From: Acanthosepion esculentum
Lineage: Eukaryota > Mollusca > Cephalopoda > Sepiida > Sepiidae
Length of the DNA stretch: 64,000 nt
Direction: 5' to 3'
Assembly (NCBI GenBank): GCA_964036315.1
Contig: OZ038479.1
Span: 61,486,393 to 61,550,392, forward strand
Shown piece by piece: positions 10,160 through 20,965 of the stretch. Positions within the stretch are counted from its first letter, which is position 1; the number at the start of each line of letters is the position of its first letter. The translations under genes were made by a program, and so were the position numbers. Under the pieces are notes generated by a model. The model was not told where the DNA came from and did no database searches. It saw only the letters and a list, made by a program, of their open reading frames with translations.

Positions 10160-10900
10160 ACCTTTTTTTGAAGATAGTCAATAACTCAATGTCTTTTGCT
10201 TCCCCAAAACTGAGGCCATCATCTTCCTTGCAGAGGAAACGACTTTGGCCTTCTTTGGATCAGGTAGGAGGGATGCTTCCATTGCATGAATTATTTCTTT
10301 TGGGTTTGGAAACGTTCACGGAAACCACTTGGATCTGTCTCAAGCAATATCAGATTTCCCCATGATGAGATTAGTCTGGTGTACTTTGGATAAGGTGTCA
10401 GATGTCGTGGTACCCACCGAACAGAAACCTTCGTCATGATAAGTTCATAATGCAGAATATTCTCAATCCTATCATGGGATATGCTAATTCGATTCCTGTC
10501 GGAGGACACATTTTCTATGAAATTTCTTGGACATTCAGGCCAGTAAATGTTCTTAATACTGTTTATTATAAACAGAACATTTACTTAAATGTTTGTCAGT
10601 CACCTGTCACCCATCACCATCAATGCATTTGCAGAATGTCCAGACCTTGAGTCATCTTCAAGCGTCTCTCTTCTCCTCCTAAATTCAGCTGCCCACTTTG
10701 TACTGTTGATAAAGCTGGGACACCATCCCCTCATCTAGCAACAAAATGCCATCTCGAATGTCCTTGGGAGTTAAAACTTTTTGTCCCACCACAATGCCAA
10801 ATTTTGTCCATTTTCTAGAGAAGTTGCTACTTGTTACATTTGAAGTCTTCTTTAAACAGTTTACCTGGAAAGAAACGATGTAGTTATTAATAAGAAGAGT
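10160..10900 (-). pseudogene. Mariner transposase relic split by a SINE
   Basis: On the minus strand, 10740-10620 reads KWAAEFRRRRETLEDDSRSG, the helix-turn-helix linker of mariner transposases. After the SINE at 10475-10605 the text resumes with RIENILHYEL, VSVRWVPRHLTP and then, frameshifted, MQWKHPSY and KMMASVFW. These are typical of the mariner catalytic domain near the first Asp. Intervening residues are lost, stops are frequent, and the C-terminal half with the last Asp is absent. No TIRs are visible. It is a different mariner from the one at 61260-62112. The SINE interruption shows it was already dead or neutral at that time. Confidence 0.7.
10475..10605 (+). mobile_element. tRNA-derived SINE, family A, 5'-truncated, inside mariner
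   Basis: It starts at the B-box region (attcgattcctgtcggagg) and runs through cttggacattcaggcc and ataaacagaacatttactta. These match the family-A copies at 13298-13856 and 44640-44842. The A box is missing. Confidence 0.75.
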
Positions 10901-11044
10901 TGAAATGAATGCATACAAGATTTCATAGCTCTAGCATCACTCCTTGATAGTCAGCCTATGAACCATTCAGTCGATCCTACCATTCCTACAATAATAATTT
11001 TAATTCAGTTAAAGGCAAATATCATGATTTAATATACGCTCAAT

Positions 11045-11144
11045 TCTCTTGCACGGGGGGGGGAGATAGGTTCCAGAGACTACCGTGTAAAAATATACAG
11101 TGTACATATGAAAATTAGAGATAGTTTCTATCCAAATATAATGA

Positions 11145-11194
<50 letters not shown>

Positions 11195-11530
11195 CATAAA
11201 TAATTCAGTCATTCAGTGTCACTACTAGACAGTAAAAGTACCCACATTCTGTAGTTTTTCGGTGGCACAAATTCACTCTCATCATTGGAAATATTTAATG
11301 GCGATATATCTTCATGTGTATCTTGAATAAAATTGACATCTTGTATTTCTTTTGTTTCATTGGTTTTGAATACGAATTCGGTTATCAGACGCTGTGATTT
11401 TGTTAGTTCTTAAAATGGTTCATCATAACGTGCCATAATCATTTTCATACCTCGTTCAACATTGTTATCATTTGTAAGAAACTGATTCCAAGTTTAATGG
11501 CTATTTGGAGGCCTTCTAGATGCTAACGAC
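11045..11530 (-). pseudogene. Unidentified transposon-like relic
   Basis: The minus strand has an open stretch at about 11500-11210 reading NVERGMKMIMARYDE, then DVNFIQDTHEDISPLN and NDESEFVPPKNYRMW with an acidic C-terminus, broken by at least one stop. Near 11065 is ggttccagagactaccgtg, which reminds me of pogo/Tigger-type ends, but I cannot confirm this. A (TA)n run lies at 11150-11193. Function not assigned. Confidence 0.25.
11150..11193. repeat. (TA)n microsatellite
   Basis: Uninterrupted TA. Confidence 0.97.
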
Positions 11531-12600
11531 TACCGCCGCACGCCGTCTGATGGAGCGGTTACACGCAGCCAGAGAAATGTGCAGTACATAGGTTCCGCCC
11601 ACACCAGAAAGTGGGGGATCACTATATGGAGGATTGAATTTTACTTCGCTAAATTGTTACTTAATCATGTTACGTAGAATTTAGACATTTTGTAAATTAT
11701 AATTGATTGATGTTACTTAATCGTTTACTTGCCACTTGCAATGAATTCGATGGTCACAGACAGATGCAAAATAGGGCCAAAAAAATAATCGGTTCTTTTT
11801 GTTGGACTTTGTTATTTCAAAACCGTGCAAAACCAATACGTGCAAAAAGAGAATTGAGTGAACTAAATTATTTTAATGGGAACTGATATTTAGAGGAAAT
11901 TTTAATTTAAGGATCGGCAACTAAATTGATTTTCTCTGTTTTAGGACACAGGCATAGGTATAAGCCAAAATACCCTTATTGTGAGTGGGTGCATGTACAT
12001 TTGTTTCTATATAATTGCGTGTATTTATAATTATTTCTGTGAATATGTTTATGATTGTACTTAGTGCAGATACGAGTAGATGAATGCCAAAGTGTATTTG
12101 AAATGGGGAGCTTAAAAACGGAAACAAAAAGAGGAGGTAGAGATAAAATAGATGCTTCATTGTAAATAATATTTTCTAACGGGGCTTTATTACTCGTGGA
12201 TCTTCAAAGTCCTTCGTGTATGCACATTTTTGCGAGTTAACCAATTTAAATGAGCTCTAGTTTTCTCTCCACTGTTCTGATCGCACATTACCATCAAATT
12301 CCGTGAATGTAATCCATTTCTTAATTTAATAATGATGTAGAATTTTCTCGCAGATATTCAGATATCAGTGATAGAACTCTTAGAAAGTGATCATCCGCAT
12401 ACAACAAAGTTTCTGCTCAGCGATGAGTGAAATGCCTGATGTAAAGTAAGATTTCCTTTTTGTGGACGCCCATGTATGCGCTTTGCGTTGTCAGGTATTT
12501 CGACCCGTCAAGCTTTTTACACATTGTCCTATATTTATTTTTCACACGAATGGGTCCAATTTCACTCGCATAACAAGACAACTATGATTCCTTACGCACT
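11530..12600. other. No recognisable gene
   Basis: Contains a short GC-richer patch (11520-11640) of unknown nature; otherwise AT-rich with nothing supported. Confidence 0.4.
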
Positions 12601-12603
12601 TAT

Positions 12604-12604
12604 A

Positions 12605-12662
<58 letters not shown>
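12604..12662. repeat. (GA)n microsatellite
   Basis: GA run followed by AAAT and AAAG repeats to about 12705. Confidence 0.97.
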
Positions 12663-12663
<1 letters not shown>

Positions 12664-13061
12664 CATAAAATAAATAAATAAAGAAATAAATAAAGAAAGA
12701 AAGAACACCGCGCCATTGGGAAAGTGTATTTAACCTCTGGAAAAGTGTTTTGGTTTATTCATATAAAAAACTTTTACCAACAAAAATCCAAACAAATTCC
12801 TATAAACAGTTCGGAGTCAATACATTGGCAAATATATAAAAGTCGGCTCAATAAATCCATAGGCAGACATTTTATTATTAGTTATAAACAGTTATTAGCT
12901 AAATATTGATTGAAAACTTTAATGTATAATGCGATTAATGAATTCATTGACAAGGAAGGGAAGAATATTAAAAATAAATGTTTGCGTTTTTCATCATTAC
13001 GCTACGGACTTGATATGCCTATGTGTATGAAACGCATAAATACACACACACACATATATAT

Positions 13062-13290
13062 ATATAATGAAATGGATTTAGTTCGACAATTATTCAATAT
13101 ATTTTCTGTTTATGCGTATTTTAATATATGCAATTTATTTAAGTAAATCTTCCTTTTTAAAAATAAACAGTATTAATTACATGAATGTTAGATTAATTTC
13201 GTAGAATATATGTGCTTCTCCGACAGCAGTCGAACCTGTAACCCCAAAGAGAACCATCATTTGATCTGATGTGCTGTTAATCCATTCAGT
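13062..13290 (-). mobile_element. tRNA-derived SINE, family A, with (TA) tail
   Basis: On the minus strand a tRNA-like head includes the B box ggttcgactgctgtcgg (near 13225). The family-A 3' end follows (acagaaaatatattgaataa, then aaatccatttcat) and stops in TATATA at 13055-13065. The body is shortened relative to the plus-strand copies nearby. Confidence 0.7.
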
Positions 13291-13297
13291 CACTAAG

Positions 13298-13500
13298 AAT
13301 TAAATTAAATAATTGTCTGACTTAAATCCATTCTGATTCCTGTCGGAGGACATATATATTCTATGAAATTTCTCGGACATTCAGGCCGGTAAATGTTAAT
13401 TATGAACAGAGCATTTGCTTAAATATTTCTACATATAAAAATAACGTATAAACAGAAAATATATTAAAATAATTGTCGGAATTAGTCCATTTCATAATAT
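13298..13500 (+). mobile_element. tRNA-derived SINE, family A, 5'-truncated
   Basis: It begins with a scrap of a family-A 3' end (taattgtctgacttaaatcc) fused to the B-box region gattcctgtcggaggaca. The full 3' body follows, to ccatttcataatatatg. This is a tandem junction of two copies of the same family. Confidence 0.7.
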
Positions 13501-13599
13501 ATGTTGTCATTTGCTTATGTTAAGATAAGCTTCGAGCAGATAGATCGTTTGAGAAAAATCCTGGGAAATTTATTTAAAAACAGTAATTTGACTTTGCTT

Positions 13600-13842
13600 A
13601 CCAGACCATTCCTCTCTAGCTAAATGGTATAGCATGTCAGGCCCAATGACGGTTCCGTGTAGGATACAGGTTTGATCCCTGTCGGAGGACACATATTTCC
13701 TATGAAAATTTTCGGACATTCAGGCCCGTAAATGTAGCAAACAGTTTGTTATAAACAGATCATTTGCTTAAATATTTGTATCTATGAAAATAACTTATAA
13801 ACAGAAAATATATTAAAATAATTGTCGGACTTAATCCATTTC

Positions 13843-13856
<14 letters not shown>
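13600..13856 (+). mobile_element. tRNA-derived SINE, family A, most complete copy
   Basis: An A-box-like tagctaaatggtatagcatg (~13618) and B-box-like ggtttgatccctg (~13670) head a body with ttcggacattcaggcccgta and ataaacagatcatttgctta. It ends at ccatttcat and then (TA)n. Several tRNA-derived SINE families have been described from octopus; I cannot say which one this is. Confidence 0.8.

Positions 13857-13886
<30 letters not shown>
13846..13886. repeat. (TA)n microsatellite
   Basis: TA run lying between the 3' end of a plus-oriented SINE and the 3' end of a minus-oriented PLE. Confidence 0.97.
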
Positions 13887-13888
<2 letters not shown>

Positions 13889-13964
13889 AAAAATGTGGAA
13901 AAGACAAAGCAAAATCCGAATATGTGAGTTTACTATTTTTTATTTTGTTTTTGTTTTTGTTATT

Positions 13965-14010
13965 CTGTCAACGTCAGACGTTTCGGTCAAATAGACCTTC
14001 CTCAGGACAT
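13965..14010 (-). other. Hammerhead-like motif downstream of PLE 1
   Basis: The minus strand reads cctgagga, a, ggtc, tattt, gacc, gaaacgtc. This is a CUGANGA-type box, a 4-bp stem, then GAAAC and GUC. It differs from a canonical hammerhead by one extra A after the box and no evident stem I. It lies ~210 nt after the PLE stop codon in the same orientation and ~80 nt before (TA)n. Confidence 0.5.
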
Positions 14011-14219
14011 GGTTAATGGAGACATATTTATATTAAATTTAAGTTAAATGAAGAGACGATATATACAGGACTAGTCAGAAACAGAAAAACTGAAATTCTA
14101 AAGTCAGAGTATTCTTTCTTGGAGTCGGATACGCTGGCGCCGCGTGGGCGGCGCTGCGAAAACCTGCTCCCAGGGAAGAGATTTTATCCTAAGTGGAAAG
14201 GGGGGGGACCTATTTAAAA

Positions 14220-14562
14220 CTATAGCTTATCGGTACGTTTGTCAAGCATTAATCTTGCTAGAAAAGTTGATATATTAAAGAAACCCTGTCTGGTGTTTAT
14301 TGTGTGTGAGGTGGCTATCATGCCAGCCTCGTAAATCTGCCTAAGGTTTTTATTGTGGATATATTTTAAAATCTTCACAGAGTCGAAATCAAAATTGTGA
14401 TCAGATTTGGCTATGTGTACAAACAAAGCACTACTTAAATTACCGAGGCGAATATCTCGTTTATGTTCGGAAATGCGAGATTTCAAGGACCTCCCTGTCT
14501 CGTCTACATAACTCAAGTTGCAGTCTCTGCATGGTACCTGATAGACGCAAGCATCGGATATA
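14220..14562 (-). pseudogene. Penelope-like element, GIY-YIG endonuclease C-terminus (PLE 1)
   Basis: The minus-strand frame opens out of a TATATA run, reading SDACVYQVPCRDCN, then LSYVDETGRSLKSRISEHKR. That is the GIY-YIG core as found in Penelope-like retroelements: paired cysteines before the domain, a Y-V-x-E-T-G-R-S-L motif and a catalytic-type Arg followed by SEHKRD. It continues intact to a stop at 14220. The domain nicks target DNA for insertion. The reverse transcriptase half is missing, so this is a 5'-truncated copy, normal for PLEs. The reading frame itself has no stop, suggesting a fairly recent insertion. A hammerhead-like motif lies in its 3' region. Confidence 0.85.
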
Positions 14563-14665
14563 TATATATATCCGAATGTAATGAGAACGAAAATAATAAA
14601 ATAAAAATTCTAATGTTCACAGCATTAATTCAAAAGAAGGCTCAATACCGATAGTAGAGAAATAA
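14563..14665 (+). repeat. Dispersed repeat starting at TA run, copy 1
   Basis: After TATATA, the text ccgaatgtaatgagaacg, then aaattctaatgttcacagca and ggctcaatacc, matches 44308-44405, which also starts at a (TA)n run. Nature unknown. Confidence 0.65.
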
Positions 14666-14704
14666 TTATTTATTATATTTTTTTCATATAGACAAAAACA
14701 ATTT

Positions 14705-15105
14705 ACTCACTACTACAAAGATGCAACTTCGTTTCGGTGCATTTAGTTGCACCTCGACTGATGAGAATCAAAATGTTTATAAACAATTCTGTTTGTAAGC
14801 AGGTCGCACGTGGAACGTCACTTCCTTTTTTTCTATTTGTTTGAAAAAAAATATTAAAAAAAGGTAAATTTTAAGACGGGACGTATAAGGATAAAGAAAA
14901 GGGTGACAGAGTGAAAGAATAGTGCTTGTTGACAGCAGTTTGTTGAAGGGTTGTTGAGGCATTAAAGTGATGGCAGAAACGGTCAATTGTTTAGACACAC
15001 CATTTCCAAGCGTCCCAAGAGTGAGGGGTGGGTGAGGAATAGGAGAGAGTATGACGATGAAGGAGGAAGGAGGGATAAGTTCAAACGACGGTTATAGTAG
15101 TAATT
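14705..15105 (-). repeat. Left arm of 390-bp inverted repeat around PLE 2
   Basis: This is the reverse complement of 16490-16885 with moderate divergence. Landmarks are gcaacttcgtttcggtgcat, cgcacgtggaacgtcacttc, tttccaagcgtcccaaga and gaaggaggaaggagggataa. On the minus strand it contains the stem ggtgca/tgcacc followed by gaaacg. I interpret it as the terminal repeat of a PLE. Confidence 0.75.
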
Positions 15106-15584
15106 GCAAACGTTTTTGCTAACTTTAAAAAGTCAGAGTGGAATTGCGTATATTTAGGCTGGAATTATTGCTACTCGTTTTGTAATCAATGAATGTATTT
15201 TGTAAATTAATAAATTAAGAGATGGAGATTTTTTCTTGGTATGTTGAAGTTAATTGCTTTTTTTTAACAATAAGTTTTAGTTCAGAATTAATAAGTAGAA
15301 AGGTATATAAAAAACGTATGGAATATTAATATAACTTTATAAGCAAATTTTGACTGATTGTCGGACTGTATAACTTGTAGAATAAGTATGGATGTAAATT
15401 AATTTATCTGATACTATTACTAGTATTATATATGTGCAAAAAAGTAAGAATCCTGATCTAAGATGGATTAGTAGAAACGTATACAAGAGCTTAGAAAGTA
15501 TATCAAAGGAGGTGAGTTATAATCTTAAACGTTTAGGATTATGAATTTGAAAGTTTATCAAGATTGTAATGTTAGATTCTTAAT

Positions 15585-16030
15585 ATGCCTTTTTTTTTTT
15601 TTTTTAATCATAGCACCCCAATCAAGGCCGGAGGCCACTATCACGCAAGGGGTTAAAGAAGGGTTGGAGGAAGAGCAGATAGGAGTGGCAAGGGAGGGGA
15701 TGTGGAGAAAGAGAAAGACAGTGAGTCGATCAAGGCAAGGGGGCCACAAAAGATCCGGAGCGAGAGCAGATAGGAATGAAAAATGAAAGGATGTAGAGAA
15801 GGGAAGTGGATAGATCAAGGCAACTGGAGATGTCGATTGACGCTACACTTAAACCGTTGGAGATTGTATTTGTCAGGGAAACAGTAATAGGGAAGGGAGT
15901 TCCATAGGCGAGATGTGCGAGACACGAAGCTATTGGAGTCGAAGAGACGTCTACATCTAACAGTTTCCACGGTGTAGGGGTGGGAGCGGGGTGCCAGCCT
16001 GGTACAAAAATCTGTGGTTTCAAATATTTA
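15585..16030 (-). mobile_element. LINE 3' end with poly(A) tail inside PLE 2
   Basis: The minus strand encodes the C-terminus FVSRTSRLWNSLPYYCFPDK, then YNLQRFKCSVNRHL, a signature of jockey/CR1-like LINE ORF2 tails. A ~230-bp 3' region follows and finishes gctatgatt plus 16 A (plus-strand T run 15588-15604). The poly(A) tail and 5' truncation indicate a retrotransposed LINE end, inserted in the 3' untranslated part of PLE 2. No clear target duplication seen. Confidence 0.7.
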
Positions 16031-16050
16031 ATTTAATAATTGGCTGTTGT

Positions 16051-16476
16051 TCAAAAGTTTAATAATACATATCTTTTCCAGCAAACATAAATACAAGATT
16101 CGTTCAAAGATTTGCAAGTTCTGGCTTGCTTTAAGATTTTCCATTTAACCTTATGTGTTTTGCTTTCCTCCTTCAGTTTCCAAAAGTATTTAGAAAGTGA
16201 TGTCATATTGCGTTTGCTTATATTAGTAAAAGAGGACATGTGATTGTAATATCGATACTTAAAAGGTCTTCTAGTGGATCCTAAATACAATTTAATATCC
16301 TTGGGTCTTTCATTTGATGAGATAGAGTACATATATACAACGGATTCCATTAGGCACCTGTTTGATAATGGGCATTGATTGGGGATTCTGCAGTTACATA
16401 GCTCGGTTACCTGGGCTATATTAGAATTTGTGCTTGTGTTGCGTTTATTCTTGTTATAAAGTTTTAAAGTTACCAA
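16051..16476 (-). pseudogene. Penelope-like element, GIY-YIG endonuclease (PLE 2)
   Basis: An open frame of 141 codons on the minus strand. A cysteine cluster CNCRIPNQCPLSNRC is followed by VVYMYSI, then KLYLGSTRRPFKYRYYNHMS (the YIG-type strand and conserved Arg), then TSLSKYFWKLKEE and KVKWKILKQA. These are the order and wording of the GIY-YIG domain of a PLE clade different from PLE 1. The reverse transcriptase part upstream is missing. The frame is uninterrupted. A LINE end sits immediately downstream and a 390-bp inverted repeat brackets the locus. In the family this nuclease makes the target nick for reverse transcription. Confidence 0.85.
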
Positions 16477-16489
16477 AAACCATTTCTAA

Positions 16490-16885
16490 TTGCTACTATA
16501 ACCATCGGTTGAACTTATCCCTCCTTCCTCCTTCATCGTCTTACTCTCTCCTATTCCCAACTTTCCTCCCCCACCCATCATTCTTGGGACGCTTGGAAAT
16601 GCTGTGCCTAAACCCTTGGCCGTTTTTGTCGATTTAAATCGTTCGGGTCGAGCCATCACTTTAACACCTCAATAATCCTTCACCGAATTGCTACGCCCCC
16701 CTCTTAAAATTTAACTTTGTTTTATATGTTTTTTTTTCAAAGAAATATATAAAAAGGAAGTGACGTTCCACGTGCGGCCTGCTTACAAGCAGAATTGTTC
16801 GTAACCATTTTGGTTCTTACCAGTCGAGGTGCAACAACTAAATGCACCGAAACGAAGTTGCATTTTTGTAGTAGTGAGTAAATTG
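16490..16885 (+). repeat. Right arm of 390-bp inverted repeat around PLE 2
   Basis: Inverted partner of 14705-15105. On the plus strand it carries cagtcgaggtgcaac, then aaatgcaccgaaacgaag, a stem followed by GAAACG as in the hammerhead-like family. It ends ~30 bp before a (TA)n run at 16915. Confidence 0.75.
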
Positions 16886-16913
16886 TTTGTCAACATGAAA
16901 AAGCTATAGTAAG

Positions 16914-16914
<1 letters not shown>

Positions 16915-16972
<58 letters not shown>
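16915..16972. repeat. (TA)n microsatellite
   Basis: Uninterrupted TA. Confidence 0.97.
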
Positions 16973-16974
<2 letters not shown>

Positions 16975-17012
16975 CCAAGCTGGTCACTTTTTGAGTAAAG
17001 TAAAATATTAAT

Positions 17013-17073
17013 ATTTCCAAGTAACTTCCTCCGAACGCAAAAAAATTGCGTTCGGAGGAAGTTACTTGGAAAT
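17013..17073. repeat. Perfect 28-bp hairpin
   Basis: Arm 17013-17040 (includes tccaagtaacttcctccg) is exactly complementary to 17046-17073, with a 5-A loop. The flank is TA-rich. It could be a tiny palindromic transposable element. Confidence 0.9.
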
Positions 17074-17444
17074 AAAGAAGTTTATATTTTGTCGTGAATT
17101 GATTGAGTCTCAGTTTTTGAGCCAAATTTCTTTACAAATATTTCAGATGTTAATGAAGTAAACATTTTGAAAAGTGAAAGAACATGTCGTGATTGGATAA
17201 AATTTTCTACTGCGTTTTGTGAAATTATTTTGTAGGGAATTTTTTTAAAGAACGAAAAAATGTGTTGTGTAAAAAAAATGTTAAAAGTGGAAGTAAATGA
17301 CGAAGAAGAAAATAAAAAGAAATTGAAAGAAGACAGCAGTTTTTGACTTATAGCTTCTGGTCAGCCGTGTTTAACAAGTAGTTTAAGTGGAATGCCTGTA
17401 AGTGTCATCTGTCTGCTTGTATACATGTATGTATGCAGGTATGG

Positions 17445-18735
17445 GAAAAAGATTCTTATAATAATGTTCACCTTGTACAAAGCCCAAGAGACACCCGAGG
17501 TTACAGAGTTTACGGAGATATGTGGGGAAGATAAAATTGAACAGGTTAGGATTGTGGTGATCGGGGGAAGCATCTTCTTGGGAGTCGGTTCCACAAAGCA
17601 GTGGTTCGTGGGAAGAAGCTATTCGAGTGGAACTTGCATCTCATCTCACCAACGGAATAGGAAGAGAATGCGGGTGGTTTGCTACAATGTGCCTGGCATG
17701 TTGAGTCTTAACCATGAAGGCTAAAAGTGATGGGTAGTTCGTCTGAATACTTTCCATAGATATACCGATAGAGCAGCGAGAGTCTTGTGATGTTTTGTCT
17801 GTGGGAAAGGGGTTGTAGGGTAGGAAATAATTCATTACCCACAAGGACAGGGATACGCTTTTAGACTCTATTGAAAGTGGAAAGTAAAGACTATGCAGCT
17901 GCTCTTCATTTGCGGTCTTATTTGGCAGAGGAAAGTAGGAGGATTCAGGTACTTATTGGAGCGGTACAGGGAACCGACTATTTTTCAGCCTCATATGTAA
18001 GAGATCCACTTGAGGTCTGAGTCCCAATAGACGCACGGGGCGTCCATGAGAGATCACATGTTCATCGAGATAGGTGAAAATTCAGGGTATGCTAGGTGAT
18101 GACGGAACATCATTAGTTTGGTTTTTGAGGCATTGATTTGTTAAAGCCAGGTCAGAGAAGATATCAGCTGTCAGTCTCTGGTTGTCTAGAGTTTTGGAGG
18201 TGCACCCATATACCAGCGTATCACCAGCAGAGATATTCACAAATGATCGGAGTGTACACTTAGGTAGATCACTTATGTAACGTAGAAAGAGGGTTGGACT
18301 GAGAAGCGGGCATCGTAGGACTGACTGCGATTCCATAGCAGGAGATCTTGTGCAGTAACCCTCAATGCTACACTTTGTCAAAGGCTTTTAAAATATCAAA
18401 TGCGATCGCCGTTCACATGTATTTGCTGTCTAGTGCCTTATTGGTTATGTGTGTAATGTCAGGATATCACCAGTTGAACGATCCGATCGAAATCCGTACG
18501 CCTTGTCTCTACTGAGGTAATCAACGACTTTCTTGTTGATTATATCTTCAAAAGGTTTTCTAGTGATACGGAGGGGGCTAATGGATTTATACTGAGACGG
18601 GGATGGATGAGCGCTCACCCACATTCATGAAAACAGGCAATACACTTGGCAACTTCCACACACTTGCTAAGAATTTCTCCTTCAGGCAGCTGTTAAATAA
18701 TTTTGATAATTTTGGATAACTCAGGGTTATACATT
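17445..18735 (-). pseudogene. Jockey/CR1-like LINE, decayed RT to C-terminus
   Basis: In minus-strand order: CLKEKFLASVWKLPSV (~18700-18640), KPFEDIINKKVVDYL and KAYGFRSDRSTGDIL (~18570-18470), AIAFDILKAFDKV (~18400), then LLSPTLFLRYISDLPKCTLR (~18300). The catalytic YADD box reads SAGD, so the active site is destroyed. GCTSKTLDNQRLTADI follows. The C-terminus FFPRTTALWNRLPRRCFPDH lies near 17620-17560, then the 3' tail tgggctttgtacaaggtg. Frameshifts and stops are common. The same family as the plus-strand copy at 34925-37080, which also has SKAFDKVWH and LWNKLPRESFPDH. Confidence 0.75.
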
Positions 18736-19229
18736 TTTACATATCGAGAACAATTTTAGGGAAAACTGACAAAGTGGAAAACGTTTTCGTGTGATGCGTT
18801 CCGTCCTTTAGAACTTCATTGGTCTAAAGTGATGTATACGTTGATGCGAGTGCGCGTGCGCACAAAGGAATGGGGACACTGATAATATGTATGTATGTAT
18901 GCGTAGGATCGTAGAAATACCTGGATTGGTGTCTAGGCGCGAGGTGTGCCCACATGGATTAATGGGACTGCTTGTTAAAGTATCTAAGAGCAAGAAATGT
19001 CGCATACAACGCTTGCCTTTAGTGCCAAACAATATTTTACTACGGGTTGACTCTGAAATAATCTGGTATTATTGGTGTGAGTCATTGCGGGTTTATGCAA
19101 GGCGTATTCCACTATAATTTAGCATGGTCACAACTAATGCGAATACCTGGGCTAAAACAAAGAGGACATGCAGACAGATTTGTAATATCGAACCATATGT
19201 GTCACAGTTTGACTGCTAATAGTGTGGAT

Positions 19230-19490
19230 GAGTCTGCCTGTCAAACACAGGTCTGACCAGTCATCAACTATGAGACGTTCTTTGACAACAGTCATTTGAC
19301 ATGCAAGGTGTGTGGCAATGTCTAAAAAAGCCCATCTGGCCTAACAATGCACCTGGGTGCACCGGTTCCCTAGTTCAGATCAAGGGCACAGAGAAAGAAC
19401 ACAGTGAGAAGATTTGTTTGCTATGTCTGTGAAAAAGTATGTAAGTCACTTGATGGTTTCAAAAGTCACTGCTGGTCCCATGACCGACGA
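19230..19490 (+). pseudogene. LINE C-terminal zinc-finger remnant
   Basis: The plus strand reads TCKVCGNV, KSPSGLTMHLGA, then RRFVCYVCEKVCKSLDGFKS ending HCWSHD. This is a pair of C-x2-C ... H fingers of the sort at the end of some LINE ORF2 proteins. Stops interrupt it. Upstream (18890-19180) is open in places but I do not recognise it. Confidence 0.4.
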
Positions 19491-19499
19491 TAACAAATT

Positions 19500-20365
19500 A
19501 CATTAAAAAGCCAGCGATGGTTATGCTCGTTTAACGAGTAGACAGCCGTCAAGTATATGTATGTATATATATGTATGTCTTTATATGTTTATGTATATGT
19601 TTACATGTTGCGTGACACTGTGTTATTCTTTGGTCTTGTTATTCGTCTCAGTCTTTCACCCTTTTCTCGCAGAAGAGAAAAAGAAATAAAAATGACTTTT
19701 TAACAATATGCCTGAAGACTGATTCTTGTGTGTTCAAACAATCTTCTGTAGGAGTTGTGACCATTTTGCTGTAAATCATTTTCTTTTATAAAATTTTACA
19801 TGAAAATTCGCACGTACACTATAAGTAGGCTAGTTTTTCAGCTGGCTTAATGTTTATTTTATCTGCTTTGTTAAGTGATTTCCATTAGACCTGCGACAAA
19901 AAGAAAGAAAGGAAAATCTTGTAAAGCTGACAAATAGTCAGCTTTACAAAATGCATTTTACAATTTGGCCAACCAGATGTGACTAGGTAAAGATATAACT
20001 ATTACAAAATTTCATGCATGGTATCAGTTATTTCTACGCGTTCTTTAGAATCATTAGAAGGAAGAAAATGTTTGTAGTTCATACACCCTCATTTCTTCTT
20101 ACAAACAGGATTACAAAGCATGATATAAGTTTATACATTTCCAGTTTTAACTGTAAAAATAAGTTTACAGATTTTGTTCCATGTATTGAAAATATCAACT
20201 AAGTTTTTTTTTTACGTAATCATTTTTTAAAATTCTATTGTGTGGAATTTAAAAGCAGCAAACTGTTTCCGTTGTATCTGTCCCAATATCCGAAAATATT
20301 CATTGTTATTTTAAATTATAATCCGCATTTTAAATATGATAATTTCCAAGAACAATATCCTCACT
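19500..20365. other. No recognisable gene; one 13-bp hairpin
   Basis: The only structure is ttgtaaagctgac / gtcagctttacaa at 19919-19949 with a 5-nt loop. Otherwise AT-rich. Confidence 0.6.
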
Positions 20366-20370
20366 CATCA

Positions 20371-20380
20371 ACACACACAC

Positions 20381-20446
<66 letters not shown>
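20371..20446. repeat. (CA)n then (TA)n microsatellite
   Basis: About 58 bp CA followed by 18 bp TA. Confidence 0.97.
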
Positions 20447-20447
<1 letters not shown>

Positions 20448-20889
20448 GAATTACACAAATATCATTTTATTACATTGTCTGCTACTGTTTGTGTCATTCT
20501 CTAAAATTTATAATTAGTCCAAGACATTTCTGCCTAGTCTAGGTTAAAATATTGTAAATGAATTGACATTCTTGACACTATCAGCAGATCAAAAAGCCAC
20601 GTTAACATTCCACAGTTCAAGCTAATGATAGTGAGAGTGAAATTCAATAACATGAAAATGGCTTCAAACTCAAAAAACTCTTTGTAAAGCTGTTCACATT
20701 CTATTTAGTTCTTATAACAATTTCTAACCATGGCAAATAAATTCACAAATATATATAAGAATATGGAATTTACAGTTCTCCGGATAAAATAATGTTCTAG
20801 AGTGAGCGAGAACAATACGTTTTTAAACAAAGATTCACAAGTTAACCTTTATCTTCCACTCATATCTATATAAACTATCCCTAAACCTA

Positions 20890-20965
20890 ACTCTCTTCCT
20901 CGAGTGGCCCTCGGGCTTTGTACAAGGTGAACCTTACTGTAAAAAAGAAGAAAACTGTCAATTTT
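20890..20965 (+). mobile_element. LINE 3' tail fragment
   Basis: ctcgagtggccctcgggctt, then tgtacaaggtgaacc, matches the 3' tail of the LINE at 17445-18735. It ends gtaaaaaagaag. Confidence 0.4.

Noticed and set aside
13600..13690. Possible functional tRNA gene
   Set aside because: A and B boxes are present, but no full cloverleaf is evident and the sequence continues as a dispersed SINE.
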